A DNA stretch of 64,000 nt from Selenomonas sputigena_A (GTDB lineage: Bacteria > Bacillota > Negativicutes > Selenomonadales > Selenomonadaceae): contig NZ_CP194411.1 in the NCBI RefSeq assembly GCF_051603425.1, positions 806,001 to 870,000 of the forward strand, written 5' to 3'. The notes under the pieces were generated by a model. It saw only the letters and a program-made list of their open reading frames with translations. It was not told the DNA's origin and ran no database searches. Shown piece after piece: positions 52,084 to 60,161 of this stretch; within the stretch, counting starts at the first letter, position 1; each line of letters begins with the position of its first letter. Position numbers and translations under genes: made by a program.

Positions 52084-53214
52084 TCATTTCAGCGTGACCA
52101 GCTCATAATCCCGCGTTCCAAGGCCGATCTTCTCGCCATGCACGAGCGTTTCTTCCCAACAAACGTTGGGGTTCGAGTCGAGGAAGTGATCGTGGTGGTG
52201 CTTCCAGTCGGGCTGCGCGAGATGATCGCCGAGCTTGCTGTTGCGGATCGGCTGGGCCTTCAGCGCCATGTCGACGCACGCCTGATCGAGCGCGACGGGA
52301 TCGAAGGAGGCAAACATGCCGATGTCGGGCAGGATCGGCGCATCGTTTTCGCCGTGACAGTCGCAGTTCGGCGAGATGTCACGTGCGATGCTGATGTGGA
52401 AGCACGGCCTGTCCTGACAGACCGCCTGCGTGTACTCCGCCATGCGGCGGTCGAGGATGTCGGCAGCGTCCCAGACTTCATTGTAGAGCGCGTTGAAAGT
52501 ACACGAGCCGATGCAGCGGCCGCAGCCCTTGCAAAGCTCCTTGTCGATAACCGCCTTGTTGTCCGCATAAGAAATCGCGTCCGAGCCGCACTCCTTCGCG
52601 CAGCGCCGACAGCCGCGGCAAAGCTCCTCATGGACGCCGACCTTGCCTGACGAATGCTGCTCCATCTTGCCCGCACGGCTGCCGCAGCCCATGCCGATGT
52701 TCTTGATCGCGCCGCCGAAACCCGTCTGCTCGTGTCCCTTGAAATGCGTGAGGCTGATGAATACATCGGCGTCCATGACGGCGCGGCCGATCTTCGCCGT
52801 CTTGAGAACGATCGCGTTCTTGATCGACACTTCGAGCTCGTCCGTGCCGCGCAGGCCGTCGCCGATGATGATCTGACAGCCCGTCGTCGTCGGGTTGAAG
52901 CCGTTGATGTTCGCGCAGTCGAGATGCTCGGGCGCATGGCGGCGGCTGCCCGGGTAAAGCGTGTTACAGTCCGTCAAAAAGGGGATGCCTTTTTCCTCCT
53001 TCACGAGATCGGCGACCGCCTTTGCGTACTGCGGCCGCAAAAACGCGAGGTTGCCCAGCTCGCCGAAATGCATCTTGATGGCGACGAAGCGCCCCTCCAG
53101 CTCGATCGTCTTGAGACCCGCCGCAAGACACAGACGCTGCAGCTTCTTCGTCAGGCTCGTCCCCACATCCGTGCGGAAGTCCGTGAAATAAACCTTGGCT
53201 TTTTCCTTTGCCAT
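52084..53214 (-). CDS. DUF362 protein with two 4Fe-4S clusters
   Basis: 376 residues from ATG 53212-53214. The N-terminal 190 residues belong to DUF362 (VAIKMHFGELGNLAFLRPQY, LTDCNTLYPGSRRHAPEHL, FISLTHFKGHEQTGFGGAIK). Then two ferredoxin motifs, CRGCRRCAKEC and CKGCGRCIGSC, and a C-terminal DUF362 continuation (SFDPVALDQACVDMA). A cytoplasmic iron-sulfur electron carrier by sequence; the partner is unknown. No metabolic operon adjoins. Confidence 0.85.
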   Translation of the reverse strand: MAKEKAKVYFTDFRTDVGTSLTKKLQRLCLAAGLKTIELEGRFVAIKMHFGELGNLAFLRPQYAKAVADLVKEEKGIPFLTDCNTLYPGSRRHAPEHLDCANINGFNPTTTGCQIIIGDGLRGTDELEVSIKNAIVLKTAKIGRAVMDADVFISLTHFKGHEQTGFGGAIKNIGMGCGSRAGKMEQHSSGKVGVHEELCRGCRRCAKECGSDAISYADNKAVIDKELCKGCGRCIGSCTFNALYNEVWDAADILDRRMAEYTQAVCQDRPCFHISIARDISPNCDCHGENDAPILPDIGMFASFDPVALDQACVDMALKAQPIRNSKLGDHLAQPDWKHHHDHFLDSNPNVCWEETLVHGEKIGLGTRDYELVTLK

Positions 53215-53350
53215 GATATTCGCTCCTTTTTCTATATGCGTTTCATCCGTTCGGCTTCTCTTTCCAAGAATCCTCTACCCCAATTGTATCATGGAAGTGT
53301 CGGCGGTCAAGCCGGGAGGCGCAAAAAGGAGGCGGCGCCCTCCTACAGAA

Positions 53351-53382
53351 AGAGAGCGGCTCTTTGATGCGAGCCGCTCTCT
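53351..53382 (-). terminator. Terminator after chemoreceptor gene
   Basis: A perfect 12-bp stem AGAGAGCGGCTC (53351-53362) with GAGCCGCTCTCT (53371-53382), loop of eight, followed leftward by TTTCTG. It lies 19 bp from the chemoreceptor stop. Confidence 0.85.
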
Positions 53383-53400
53383 TAGTATGATAGACGTTTT

Positions 53401-54795
53401 TCAGCCCATATTTTTCAGCTCGTCAAGCGCGCTAACGACCTCTTCCGAAAGCTCCTCAAGTTCCGGCAGAAGCGCCCTGACCTTGTACTCGTTGTGGCTG
53501 TTGTAGGCCTCGATCGCCTCGGCGCAAAGGCGGTGGAAGCGTTCATGCTTCGCGTCGAGCGCGTCGAACACCGGCCGCCCGCTGTACTTTTCGCGCCCCT
53601 CCCCCTCGTACCAATGACCGAGACGGCAGGTATGATGGTTGACGACATCGGCGGCATCGAGCTGCATGTTGCCCAGAAGCATCTGATTGACGCGTGCGAA
53701 CCAGATCAGATGATCGGTCTTCGCGAGATCGAGAATATCGTGGGAATCCAGCCGGACTCCGCTCTTGAGGAAATCACTGCGCACGGAGCTGGAATTCATG
53801 AGCACATGGAAGAGGCTCTCATTGCACGCTTTCGCATCCCCTCTCGCCGTATGCATATTGTCCATGGCCTGCGAGAGCGAAGCCGTCATCTCTTCGAAAG
53901 AGGCCGACTGCTGCTCGGCAAACGGCGCCAGCTTTTCCATCGCACCGCTGATCTCCATAAACGTCTCCCGGATCGCCCCTGCCTGTTTCTCCGTCGCCTG
54001 GATATTCTCCGAGTTCTGTGTGAAGGTCTCGTCCATCGAATCAACCTGCTCGCCGAGATTCGTCACCTCTGTCCGTATCGAAGTGAGCTGATCGCTGATC
54101 TCCTCGACGGATTGCTTCGACTGGACGGCGAGCTTCCTGACCTCCTCAGCAACGACGGCGAAGCCGCGCCCATGGTCGCCCGCACGCGCCGCCTCGATGG
54201 ACGCATTGAGCGCCAGAAGGTTCGTCTGCTCGGAAATGTCGTTGACCGCCGCGACAAGGTTGTGGATGTTTGCCGTCGAACTCGTCAGCGACTCCATGCG
54301 CTGCACCATGTGGCCGAGGCTGTCGCCCACGACCTTGTTGCCCGCCGACATGCCCATGATCGTCTCGCCCGCCGCGCGCATCGTATCCTGCCCCGTCGTC
54401 GTCTGATCCGCGATGTCCGTCGACATCGAGGCGATATCGTTGATCGAATCGGCCAGGCTGCGGATCACGCCCATGACCTCCTGCACGCCGCTCGCGATAT
54501 CCGAGAGACTCAGCACCAGCTTGTTCAGCAGAATGGACGCGCGGATCTGCCGCGCCAAGCCATCGTTCATCACGCGCATGGTATTGAGTTCCCCCGCCGC
54601 CTGTTTTGCTGCAAAATTCTGAATTGCGCCCGCCAATGAGCGCAGCGCCGGTGAGCTTACGGCCGGCGCCGGCTCATCGAGTTTGCCGTCGGCAAGCGTC
54701 GCCAGGTAGCGCTCCAGCCTGCGGATATCCTCCGCATCATTCGGCGAAGGAGCGGCCGGCGCCGCATAGGTCTGTCCCTTTTGAAAGAATCCCAT
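53401..54795 (-). CDS. Soluble methyl-accepting chemotaxis protein with CZB domain
   Basis: 464 residues; ATG 54793-54795 has the best spacing to AAAGG, although GTG/ATG codons at 54804 and 54801 are in frame. No membrane segment or signal peptide, so it is cytoplasmic. The signalling hairpin tip is VNDISEQTNLLALNASIEAA followed by RAGDHGRGFAVVAEEVRKLA. The C-terminal ~100 residues form a zinc-binding CZB domain: HLIWFARVNQMLLG, HHTCRLGHWYEG, HERFHRLCAE. CZB receptors sense zinc or hypochlorous acid in studied species. Signals to CheA. Confidence 0.9.
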   Translation of the reverse strand: MGFFQKGQTYAAPAAPSPNDAEDIRRLERYLATLADGKLDEPAPAVSSPALRSLAGAIQNFAAKQAAGELNTMRVMNDGLARQIRASILLNKLVLSLSDIASGVQEVMGVIRSLADSINDIASMSTDIADQTTTGQDTMRAAGETIMGMSAGNKVVGDSLGHMVQRMESLTSSTANIHNLVAAVNDISEQTNLLALNASIEAARAGDHGRGFAVVAEEVRKLAVQSKQSVEEISDQLTSIRTEVTNLGEQVDSMDETFTQNSENIQATEKQAGAIRETFMEISGAMEKLAPFAEQQSASFEEMTASLSQAMDNMHTARGDAKACNESLFHVLMNSSSVRSDFLKSGVRLDSHDILDLAKTDHLIWFARVNQMLLGNMQLDAADVVNHHTCRLGHWYEGEGREKYSGRPVFDALDAKHERFHRLCAEAIEAYNSHNEYKVRALLPELEELSEEVVSALDELKNMG

Positions 54796-55118
54796 TGTCA
54801 TCACCTTTCTTCTTATATTCCTCTTGAGGTCTTATTCCTAGGCTCTTTAAGCATCAAGCCCCATCCTTTTCCCCTTATCTCTACCACTCTTATTTATCGT
54901 AAGATAATTTCCCCAATAAAATAGCTCTTTTTGTTGGGTTTTTCTAGGACATTTTCCTAACTCCTGCATTTTTCCTATCACGGCCGGATATACTGTTTCA
55001 CCTCGCCCGCATGTATAGGCGCGACGGCGCACCAAAGCGGCAGCACCAGGCCTGCCGATCCTGCGGCAGCCCATGCCAAAGACGCCGGCAAAGCGAGCCG
55101 AAAGGCAAAGGAGGCAGC

Positions 55119-55694
55119 ATGAAAATCTTTTTGAATCCGGGTCATGACCCCATCTACGACAGCGGCGCAGTCAATGCAGCGCTCGGGCTTAGGGAATGCG
55201 ATGTGGCAGCCGATATCGGCGCGCGGGTGAAGACATATCTCGAACTCGTCGGCGAAGAGGTGCGCCTCATGCAGAGCGACAACCTCGCCTGGGAAAGCCG
55301 CTATATGGAGCGCTGGGACAAGGCCGTGACAGACGAGGCGAACCGCTGGCCTGCCGACCTCTTCGTGAGCCTGCACTGCAACGCCGCGAACGGCGAAGCG
55401 CACGGCACGGAAGTGCTCGTCTACGCCTTGGGCGGTCCGGCGGAGCGCCTGGCACGCACCATCGGCTGGCAGATCGTCACCTCGCTCGACACGACCGACC
55501 GCGGCATCAAGGAACGTCCCGGCCTCATCGTCCTGCACGCGACCGCAATGCCCGCCGTGCTCGTCGAAATGGCCTTCATCGACTGCATGCCCGAAGCACA
55601 GCTTCTCAGGGACAAAGCCGACGTATTCGCCCGCGCCATCGCCCGCGGCATCACCGACTACGAAGAAGAACTGCAGGCGACGGGAAGGCAGTGA
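55119..55694 (+). CDS. N-acetylmuramoyl-L-alanine amidase (Amidase_3)
   Basis: 191 residues from ATG 55119 with AAAGGAGG upstream. Amidase_3 fold with zinc ligands in KIFLNPGHDPIYDSGAVNAA (His), GLRECDVAADI (Glu) and DLFVSLHCNAANGEAHGTEV (His), and the catalytic Glu in PAVLVEMAFIDCMPEAQLL. It has no signal peptide and no cell-wall binding repeats, so it resembles phage endolysins or stand-alone amidases rather than secreted AmiC types. Cleaves the sugar-peptide bond of peptidoglycan. Confidence 0.88.
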   Translation: MKIFLNPGHDPIYDSGAVNAALGLRECDVAADIGARVKTYLELVGEEVRLMQSDNLAWESRYMERWDKAVTDEANRWPADLFVSLHCNAANGEAHGTEVLVYALGGPAERLARTIGWQIVTSLDTTDRGIKERPGLIVLHATAMPAVLVEMAFIDCMPEAQLLRDKADVFARAIARGITDYEEELQATGRQ

Positions 55695-55741
55695 AGAAGA
55701 AGTTGAAAAAAGAATAGTGCGGCGGACAAGAAACCGCAGAA

Positions 55742-55790
55742 CAGCCCCCGACGTTGAAGCAAGAGCAATGTCGGGGGCTGCTTTTATGTT
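55742..55790 (+). terminator. Terminator after amidase gene
   Basis: An 11-bp stem CAGCCCCCGAC (55742-55752) with GTCGGGGGCTG (55770-55780), loop of 17, then CTTTTATGTTTTT. Confidence 0.8.
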
Positions 55791-55799
55791 TTTCCTAGA

Positions 55800-56306
55800 T
55801 TACAAATGAAAATCTTCTCGCCGCATCATATCAAACAAAGATACACAAGGCACCTGAAAATGGCGTGCTATATCTGGAATCTTGGGATTTCTTGAAGGAT
55901 CGGTTATGATACCGGCGGATTGCTCAAAAGTCAATATCTTATAGCCATATGCCATGGCTGCAGCAATCAACCATGGGTCAGCAATATCGAATTGTGACCA
56001 GCGGCGCAGAGCGGCGTCATTATAGTTTTTGCTCTGCTGAATATAATCCAGAACATCGGTGTATGCTTTGGCAATCCGCGCATCCTTCGTTGGCAGAACA
56101 CATGAATCCGGCAAGCTTCCTGCCCACTCCGCAAGTTCATCCGTACCTTTCAGAAGCTCACCATACACTTTATCCAAAACAGCAATTTTATCCAATGAAA
56201 TTTTCGGGCGCAGCTGTCCCCAGAAAGAAGGTGCAAAATCAAAAGGATAGTAAGCGCGTGCAGGCTGTATGAGACTATTGGAGTCAATGAGGTATTTTTC
56301 ATCCAA
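55800..56306 (-). CDS. DUF4411 PIN-like toxin
   Basis: 168 residues from TTG 56304-56306, preceded by GGGAGG at the end of the upstream gene. PIN-type fold: KYLIDSNSLIQPARAYYPF with the first Asp, and FDIADPWLIAAAMAYGYKIL, then TFEQSA and the usual KIPDIARHFQVPCVSLFDMM. DUF4411 proteins are ribonuclease-like toxins paired with ImmA/IrrE-type proteins, as here. Two bases separate it from its partner. Confidence 0.85.
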   Translation of the reverse strand: MDEKYLIDSNSLIQPARAYYPFDFAPSFWGQLRPKISLDKIAVLDKVYGELLKGTDELAEWAGSLPDSCVLPTKDARIAKAYTDVLDYIQQSKNYNDAALRRWSQFDIADPWLIAAAMAYGYKILTFEQSAGIITDPSRNPKIPDIARHFQVPCVSLFDMMRREDFHL

Positions 56307-56308
56307 AC

Positions 56309-57466
56309 TTACGCGCCTCCCATCTTAGCGATCGCCATCGTATACGTTTTCCGGTTCGTTCCTGTCAATCGATAGGCATCCGTATCCTGTGTGTTCCCTT
56401 GTAAGACACTACGATGGAGGGCGCTCAGAAAGCGATGGTCCAGATTGGAAAGCAGTGTATTATAAAAATCTCCGCCGGAGCTCTTCTGTTTCTCTGCCTT
56501 CATCTTTTGATACCGTGCTTTTTGCATGGACATCAGGCGAAGGTATTCGCCCCGTGCAATTTTTCCATCATCGTATGCGCGTCGCAAGATGACGGCTTCA
56601 CTGCAGCGAAAATGACGAGCAGCAATCTCTGTCATTTCCTCGAGCGACATAGACGGATTCCATATACGCCGGAACTCTTCCTCAGGCACGAGGATTTCCG
56701 ATGCAGCGGCATTGCATTTTTGCTCCGGCAGGCTCACCGCGCTGCTCGACCATTCAGCATGATTGAACAAGCTGTTTTCGCCGAAAAAAATGTGCGCCGT
56801 CTCATGCAAAAGCGAAAAAATCCGCCCATTCGGTGCATCCGCCGTATTGATGAAGATGAGAGGCGCCCGGGCATCGACCAGTGTGAAGGCGCGAAACTCC
56901 TGGATATCGAGGAGCCTGCGCGTATTGCAGCCGACCTTTCCTCCGGTAAAGACCAATACGCCGCAGCGTGTCAGCCGCTCTCTGAGTGTGCCGAAATTCT
57001 CTTCTGCACTCCTGCCCTCTTCATACCATCGGATATCGAGATGCAAACTGCGGCGAATCCTTTGCGCGGTGCGGCTCACAGGTTCGTGAACATCAGCGCT
57101 TCCGACAAATGCCAATGGTTTCGCGCCGTCCGCTTGAAGCTGGTCTCGCATCCAATCCTGAATTGCCGTCATCTGATCGAGGATGTCTATGAGGTTGCGA
57201 CTCGCCCTTGCCCCTGTCTTACTTCCTACCGTGCGATATTCAACGAGAGAAACGTCTTCCTGCGGCGGTGTTTGCAAAAAGAAATAGCCGAACGGAATAT
57301 GCGTTTTTCTGCTCATTTCTTCTATTTGATTCATCGTCGGCACCTTTTTGCCGTTTTTCCAAGCATCAAGCCGCTCGAGCACCTTAGGCTCCATTTGTTC
57401 CTCATGGATATTCTGTAAAACCCAATCGATAATCGCCGAATGAACGGGAACCGTAACACCTGCCAT
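56309..57466 (-). CDS. ImmA/IrrE-family metallopeptidase (antitoxin partner of DUF4411)
   Basis: 385 residues from ATG 57464-57466 with GGAGGCGACTTCC upstream. The N-terminal ~60 residues form a helical HTH-like segment (RLDAWKNGKKVPTMNQIEEM, HIPFGYFFL). The peptidase motif HExxH is in FSLLHETAHIFFGENS, with a downstream Glu in CNAAASEILVPEEEF. This COG2856-type protein with a DUF4411 neighbour is a known toxin-antitoxin arrangement. It may also repress the operon. Confidence 0.87.
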   Translation of the reverse strand: MAGVTVPVHSAIIDWVLQNIHEEQMEPKVLERLDAWKNGKKVPTMNQIEEMSRKTHIPFGYFFLQTPPQEDVSLVEYRTVGSKTGARASRNLIDILDQMTAIQDWMRDQLQADGAKPLAFVGSADVHEPVSRTAQRIRRSLHLDIRWYEEGRSAEENFGTLRERLTRCGVLVFTGGKVGCNTRRLLDIQEFRAFTLVDARAPLIFINTADAPNGRIFSLLHETAHIFFGENSLFNHAEWSSSAVSLPEQKCNAAASEILVPEEEFRRIWNPSMSLEEMTEIAARHFRCSEAVILRRAYDDGKIARGEYLRLMSMQKARYQKMKAEKQKSSGGDFYNTLLSNLDHRFLSALHRSVLQGNTQDTDAYRLTGTNRKTYTMAIAKMGGA

Positions 57467-57512
57467 GGAAGTCGCCTCCTTTCTCTGTCGTTTTCTTCAA
57501 GGCGGCATCGCC

Positions 57513-58040
57513 TCACCGTTCGACGATGATCTGGCAGCTCTCCATCACATCCAGCGCCGCTTCATGCTTCTGCACCGTCACACCGGCGCAGCAGGCGGCG
57601 TCCACATAAAGCGGCAGTTCTGGGAGAGCGGCCTTGAGCATCAGCGCGTTGGATACGACGCAGATATCCGTGCAGATCCCTACCAGCTCCACGGATTCCA
57701 GCGTTCCGTCCTCAAAGAGCTTCGCTATTTCCTCTACAAGCCGCATACTGCCGAAGCAGGGCTTCTCATAAACCGCCGCATTCTTCTCTTTTCGGAGCGC
57801 TTCAAGTACCGCCGGAAACTCCCAGCCCTCCGTGCCTTTTATACAATGGGGAATCGGCAGCTTTTTCCCTTCCTGTGTTTGCAGGTAGTCCTGACCATGC
57901 GTATCCTGCGTCATAAAAACCGCACCATCGAAATGCCTGACTTTTTCCACCAGCCTCGGCAGCATTTCCTGCGCTTCCGCTGTCCCGAGGGCGCCGGAAA
58001 TAAAATCATTTTGCACGTCAACGACGATCAAGGCTTTCAT
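57513..58040 (-). CDS. Nicotinamidase / isochorismatase family hydrolase
   Basis: 175 residues from ATG 58038-58040 with GGAGGCTCGGAACG upstream; the frame is open to 58166 without support. Catalytic triad of the cysteine hydrolase family: Asp in LIVVDVQNDFISGALG, Lys in HCIKGTEGWEFPAVLE, Cys in VELVGICTDICVVSNALMLK. Metal-binding DTHGQDY is visible. Likely converts nicotinamide to nicotinate for NAD salvage. Confidence 0.87.
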   Translation of the reverse strand: MKALIVVDVQNDFISGALGTAEAQEMLPRLVEKVRHFDGAVFMTQDTHGQDYLQTQEGKKLPIPHCIKGTEGWEFPAVLEALRKEKNAAVYEKPCFGSMRLVEEIAKLFEDGTLESVELVGICTDICVVSNALMLKAALPELPLYVDAACCAGVTVQKHEAALDVMESCQIIVER

Positions 58041-58416
58041 CGTTCCGAGCCTCCTTTTCCATACTTCCTTTTCCAGTTTCAGCGCATCTCCCGCTCCGAC
58101 AAGGAACGCGATGCCGAACAGCCCCAAGGCTCGATGAACATTCCCCGGGCATCGAAATCGCCGCATCTGCCGCGGAAAGCGCCTCTTTTTTCCATTATTT
58201 CCTCCATGGTATCATATTTTCGGCGCGATTGCCACAAAATGCGCCGCACGTCTGCCGAACCGAAACGCTTCATTTACCATGCAGCCCCGAGAAATCAAGC
58301 GAAGGCGCAGAGGGATTCTCCTGCCGTATTCCTTCACTCCCGCTTGACTTCCCGGCATTTTTTTTGCTAGACTTTTAGCCGTAAGAAATTCCAGCAGCTT
58401 CAGGGGGAGGATCTCT
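58041..58416. other. Intergenic region with repeat 1, copy C
   Basis: About 375 bp between divergent nicotinamidase and deoC genes. It must hold both promoters. 58271-58315 repeats part of dispersed repeat 1 (TTACCATG.AGCCCC.AGA, TCAAGC, GAAGG.GCAGA), but the hairpin end is absent. No gene is supported. Confidence 0.5.
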
Positions 58417-59061
58417 ATGGATTTGGCGAAATTTATTGACCACACCTTGCTCCGGACGGATGCGCAGAGGGCGGATCTGGAAAAACTCGTCGAGGAGGCG
58501 AAGACGCATCGTTTCGCCTCGGTCTGCGTCAGCCCGCTCTGGGTGTCGTTCGCCGCGAACGCGCTCAAGGGCAGCGGCGTTAAGACCTGCACGGTCATCG
58601 GCTTTCCGCAGGGAGCGACGCCGTCCGCTGTCAAGGCTTTTGAGACGAAAAAGGCGGTCGAGGACGGCGCGGAGGAGGTCGATCTGGTCATCCCTGTCGG
58701 CAGGCTCAAGGACGGCGATGACGCCTATGTGCGGGACGATATCCGCGCCGTCGTTGAAGCAGCCAAAGGAAAGGCGCTCACCAAGGTCATCATCGAGACC
58801 TGCCTCTTGACCGATGAGGAGAAGCGCCGCGCTTGCCGGCTGGCCAAAGAAGCGGGAGCCGACTTCGTCAAGACATCGACGGGCTTCTCCACAGGCGGCG
58901 CGACGACAGACGATGTAAGGCTCATGCGCGCGGAAGTCGGCACAGCGCTCGGCATCAAGGCCTCGGGCGGCATCCGCAGCCGCGCCGACGCGGAAGCCAT
59001 GCTCGCCGCCGGAGCAACGCGCCTCGGCACATCGAACGGCGTAAAGATCGTCACGGAATAA
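58417..59061 (+). CDS. deoC: Deoxyribose-phosphate aldolase
   Basis: 214 residues from ATG 58417 with AGGGGGAGG upstream. Class I aldolase TIM barrel: FIDHTLLRTDAQRADLEKLV, VIGFPQGATPSAVKAFETK, EEVDLVIPVGRLKDGD, KVIIETCLLTDEEK and the Schiff-base Lys in GADFVKTSTGFSTGGAT (near residue 153), then GIKASGGIRSRADAEAML. Splits deoxyribose-5-phosphate into acetaldehyde and glyceraldehyde-3-phosphate, downstream of DeoB. Confidence 0.94.
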   Translation: MDLAKFIDHTLLRTDAQRADLEKLVEEAKTHRFASVCVSPLWVSFAANALKGSGVKTCTVIGFPQGATPSAVKAFETKKAVEDGAEEVDLVIPVGRLKDGDDAYVRDDIRAVVEAAKGKALTKVIIETCLLTDEEKRRACRLAKEAGADFVKTSTGFSTGGATTDDVRLMRAEVGTALGIKASGGIRSRADAEAMLAAGATRLGTSNGVKIVTE

Positions 59062-59176
59062 GCCCTTCCATAGACAGAGCTGCGGGCAGACAAAACTCTG
59101 TCAGAAGGCACGAATACCGCTTTATTTGTTTACGTTGTACTGCAAATATGCTACAATAAGGCAAGGAGGTGATATT

Positions 59177-59461
59177 ATGGCTACCGTATCTGCACAAATT
59201 CGTCTGGATCCCGAAGTGAAAGCGCAGTCGATGGCGCTGTTCCAAAACCTCGGGCTGGATCTTTCCACGGCGGTCAATGTATTCCTGCGCCAGTGCCTGA
59301 TTCATCGCGGACTCCCCTTCAGTGTAAAGGAACAAAAATACTCCGCAGAATTGCTTGAAGCGATAAAAGAGGCCGAGCAAACAGCGCATGACCCAACCGT
59401 TCCTTCCTACAAAGACTGGCAGGAACTGAAGCAAGCCTTGGAGAATGACCATGCAGTATAA
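59177..59461 (+). CDS. RelB/DinJ-family antitoxin
   Basis: 94 residues from ATG 59177 with AAGGAGGTG upstream. N-terminal ribbon-helix-helix: VSAQIRLDPEVKAQSMALFQ, NLGLDLSTAVNVFLRQCLIH, RGLPF. This pattern defines the RelB/DinJ family. The C-terminal part should wrap the toxin encoded next. Overlaps the toxin gene by 17 bases. Confidence 0.88.
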   Translation: MATVSAQIRLDPEVKAQSMALFQNLGLDLSTAVNVFLRQCLIHRGLPFSVKEQKYSAELLEAIKEAEQTAHDPTVPSYKDWQELKQALENDHAV

Positions 59462-59729
59462 ACTGAAATACACACGTTCCTTTCGTCAAGGATACAAACG
59501 CGCCCAAAAACGCGGCCTGGATCTGTCCCTTCTTGGCGATGTGGTGGAAATGCTGCGCTGCGGCAAAAAGCTTCCTGAAAAATATGCCGATCATTGGTTA
59601 AGCGGCGATTTCTCCAAATGCCGTGAATGCCATATCCAACCCGATTGGCTGCTCATCTATCGCATCGACGGCGATATTCTGACACTGACCCTGATGGATA
59701 CGGGAACGCACGCAGACCTTTTCCGCTGA
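59445..59729 (+). CDS. YafQ-family mRNA interferase toxin
   Basis: 94 residues from ATG 59445 (or ATG 59451), inside the end of the antitoxin gene. RelE-fold toxin: LKYTRSFRQGYKRAQKRGLD, HWLSGDFSKCRECHIQPDWL, LIYRIDGDILTLTLMDTGTH, ADLF. The His residues in ECHIQPDW and TGTHADLF correspond to YafQ active-site positions. Expected to cut mRNA on ribosomes when free of antitoxin. Confidence 0.88.
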   Translation: MTMQYKLKYTRSFRQGYKRAQKRGLDLSLLGDVVEMLRCGKKLPEKYADHWLSGDFSKCRECHIQPDWLLIYRIDGDILTLTLMDTGTHADLFR

Positions 59730-59739
59730 TCACTTCATA

Positions 59740-59786
59740 AAAAGACTGCCATACGGAAGAAATGCCTTCCCGTATGGCAGTCTTTT
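59740..59786. terminator. Bidirectional terminator
   Basis: A 17-bp perfect stem (59740-59756 with 59770-59786) beginning AAAAGACTGCC and ending GGCAGTCTTTT. It separates the toxin-antitoxin pair from the converging minus-strand genes. Confidence 0.9.
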
Positions 59787-59852
59787 CGCATAATATATGG
59801 TTCTGTCAAATCTTACTTGAACGGCTCCTCGCTTCGCATTTTCGCGGCAAAG

Positions 59853-60092
59853 CTACATCTCACCGCCGCCGATCGCTGCGTTGTGATCGTTCGCCCACTT
59901 GTAGCCGAGGAACGCGCCGACGAGGTTGACGAGCACGGCCGGCTCCGGGCCGACAGCTATACTGATGAGCCAGCTGACGACAATCAGCCCGACAACAGCG
60001 ATGGCGCCCTGCTTGTTGAAGCCTGTGCTGTAGAAGATGCCGAGGACAAAGAAACCGAGAATCGCTCCGAGAATAGGACTTTTTTTGCTCAT
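59853..60092 (-). CDS. Small two-helix membrane protein
   Basis: 79 residues from ATG 60090-60092, with GGAGAG upstream. Two hydrophobic segments (residues 6-23 and 28-50) with a third weaker one, ending KWANDHNAAIGGGEM. Resembles small TM2- or DUF-type membrane proteins but I cannot name the family. It follows the clostripain-like gene on the same strand. Confidence 0.65.
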   Translation of the reverse strand: MSKKSPILGAILGFFVLGIFYSTGFNKQGAIAVVGLIVVSWLISIAVGPEPAVLVNLVGAFLGYKWANDHNAAIGGGEM

Positions 60093-60161
60093 GATAAATC
60101 TCTCCTTTGGTTGTTGTTCATTGTATGATCAGAATAATGCCGGCGGCAGAAACTCTGCCGC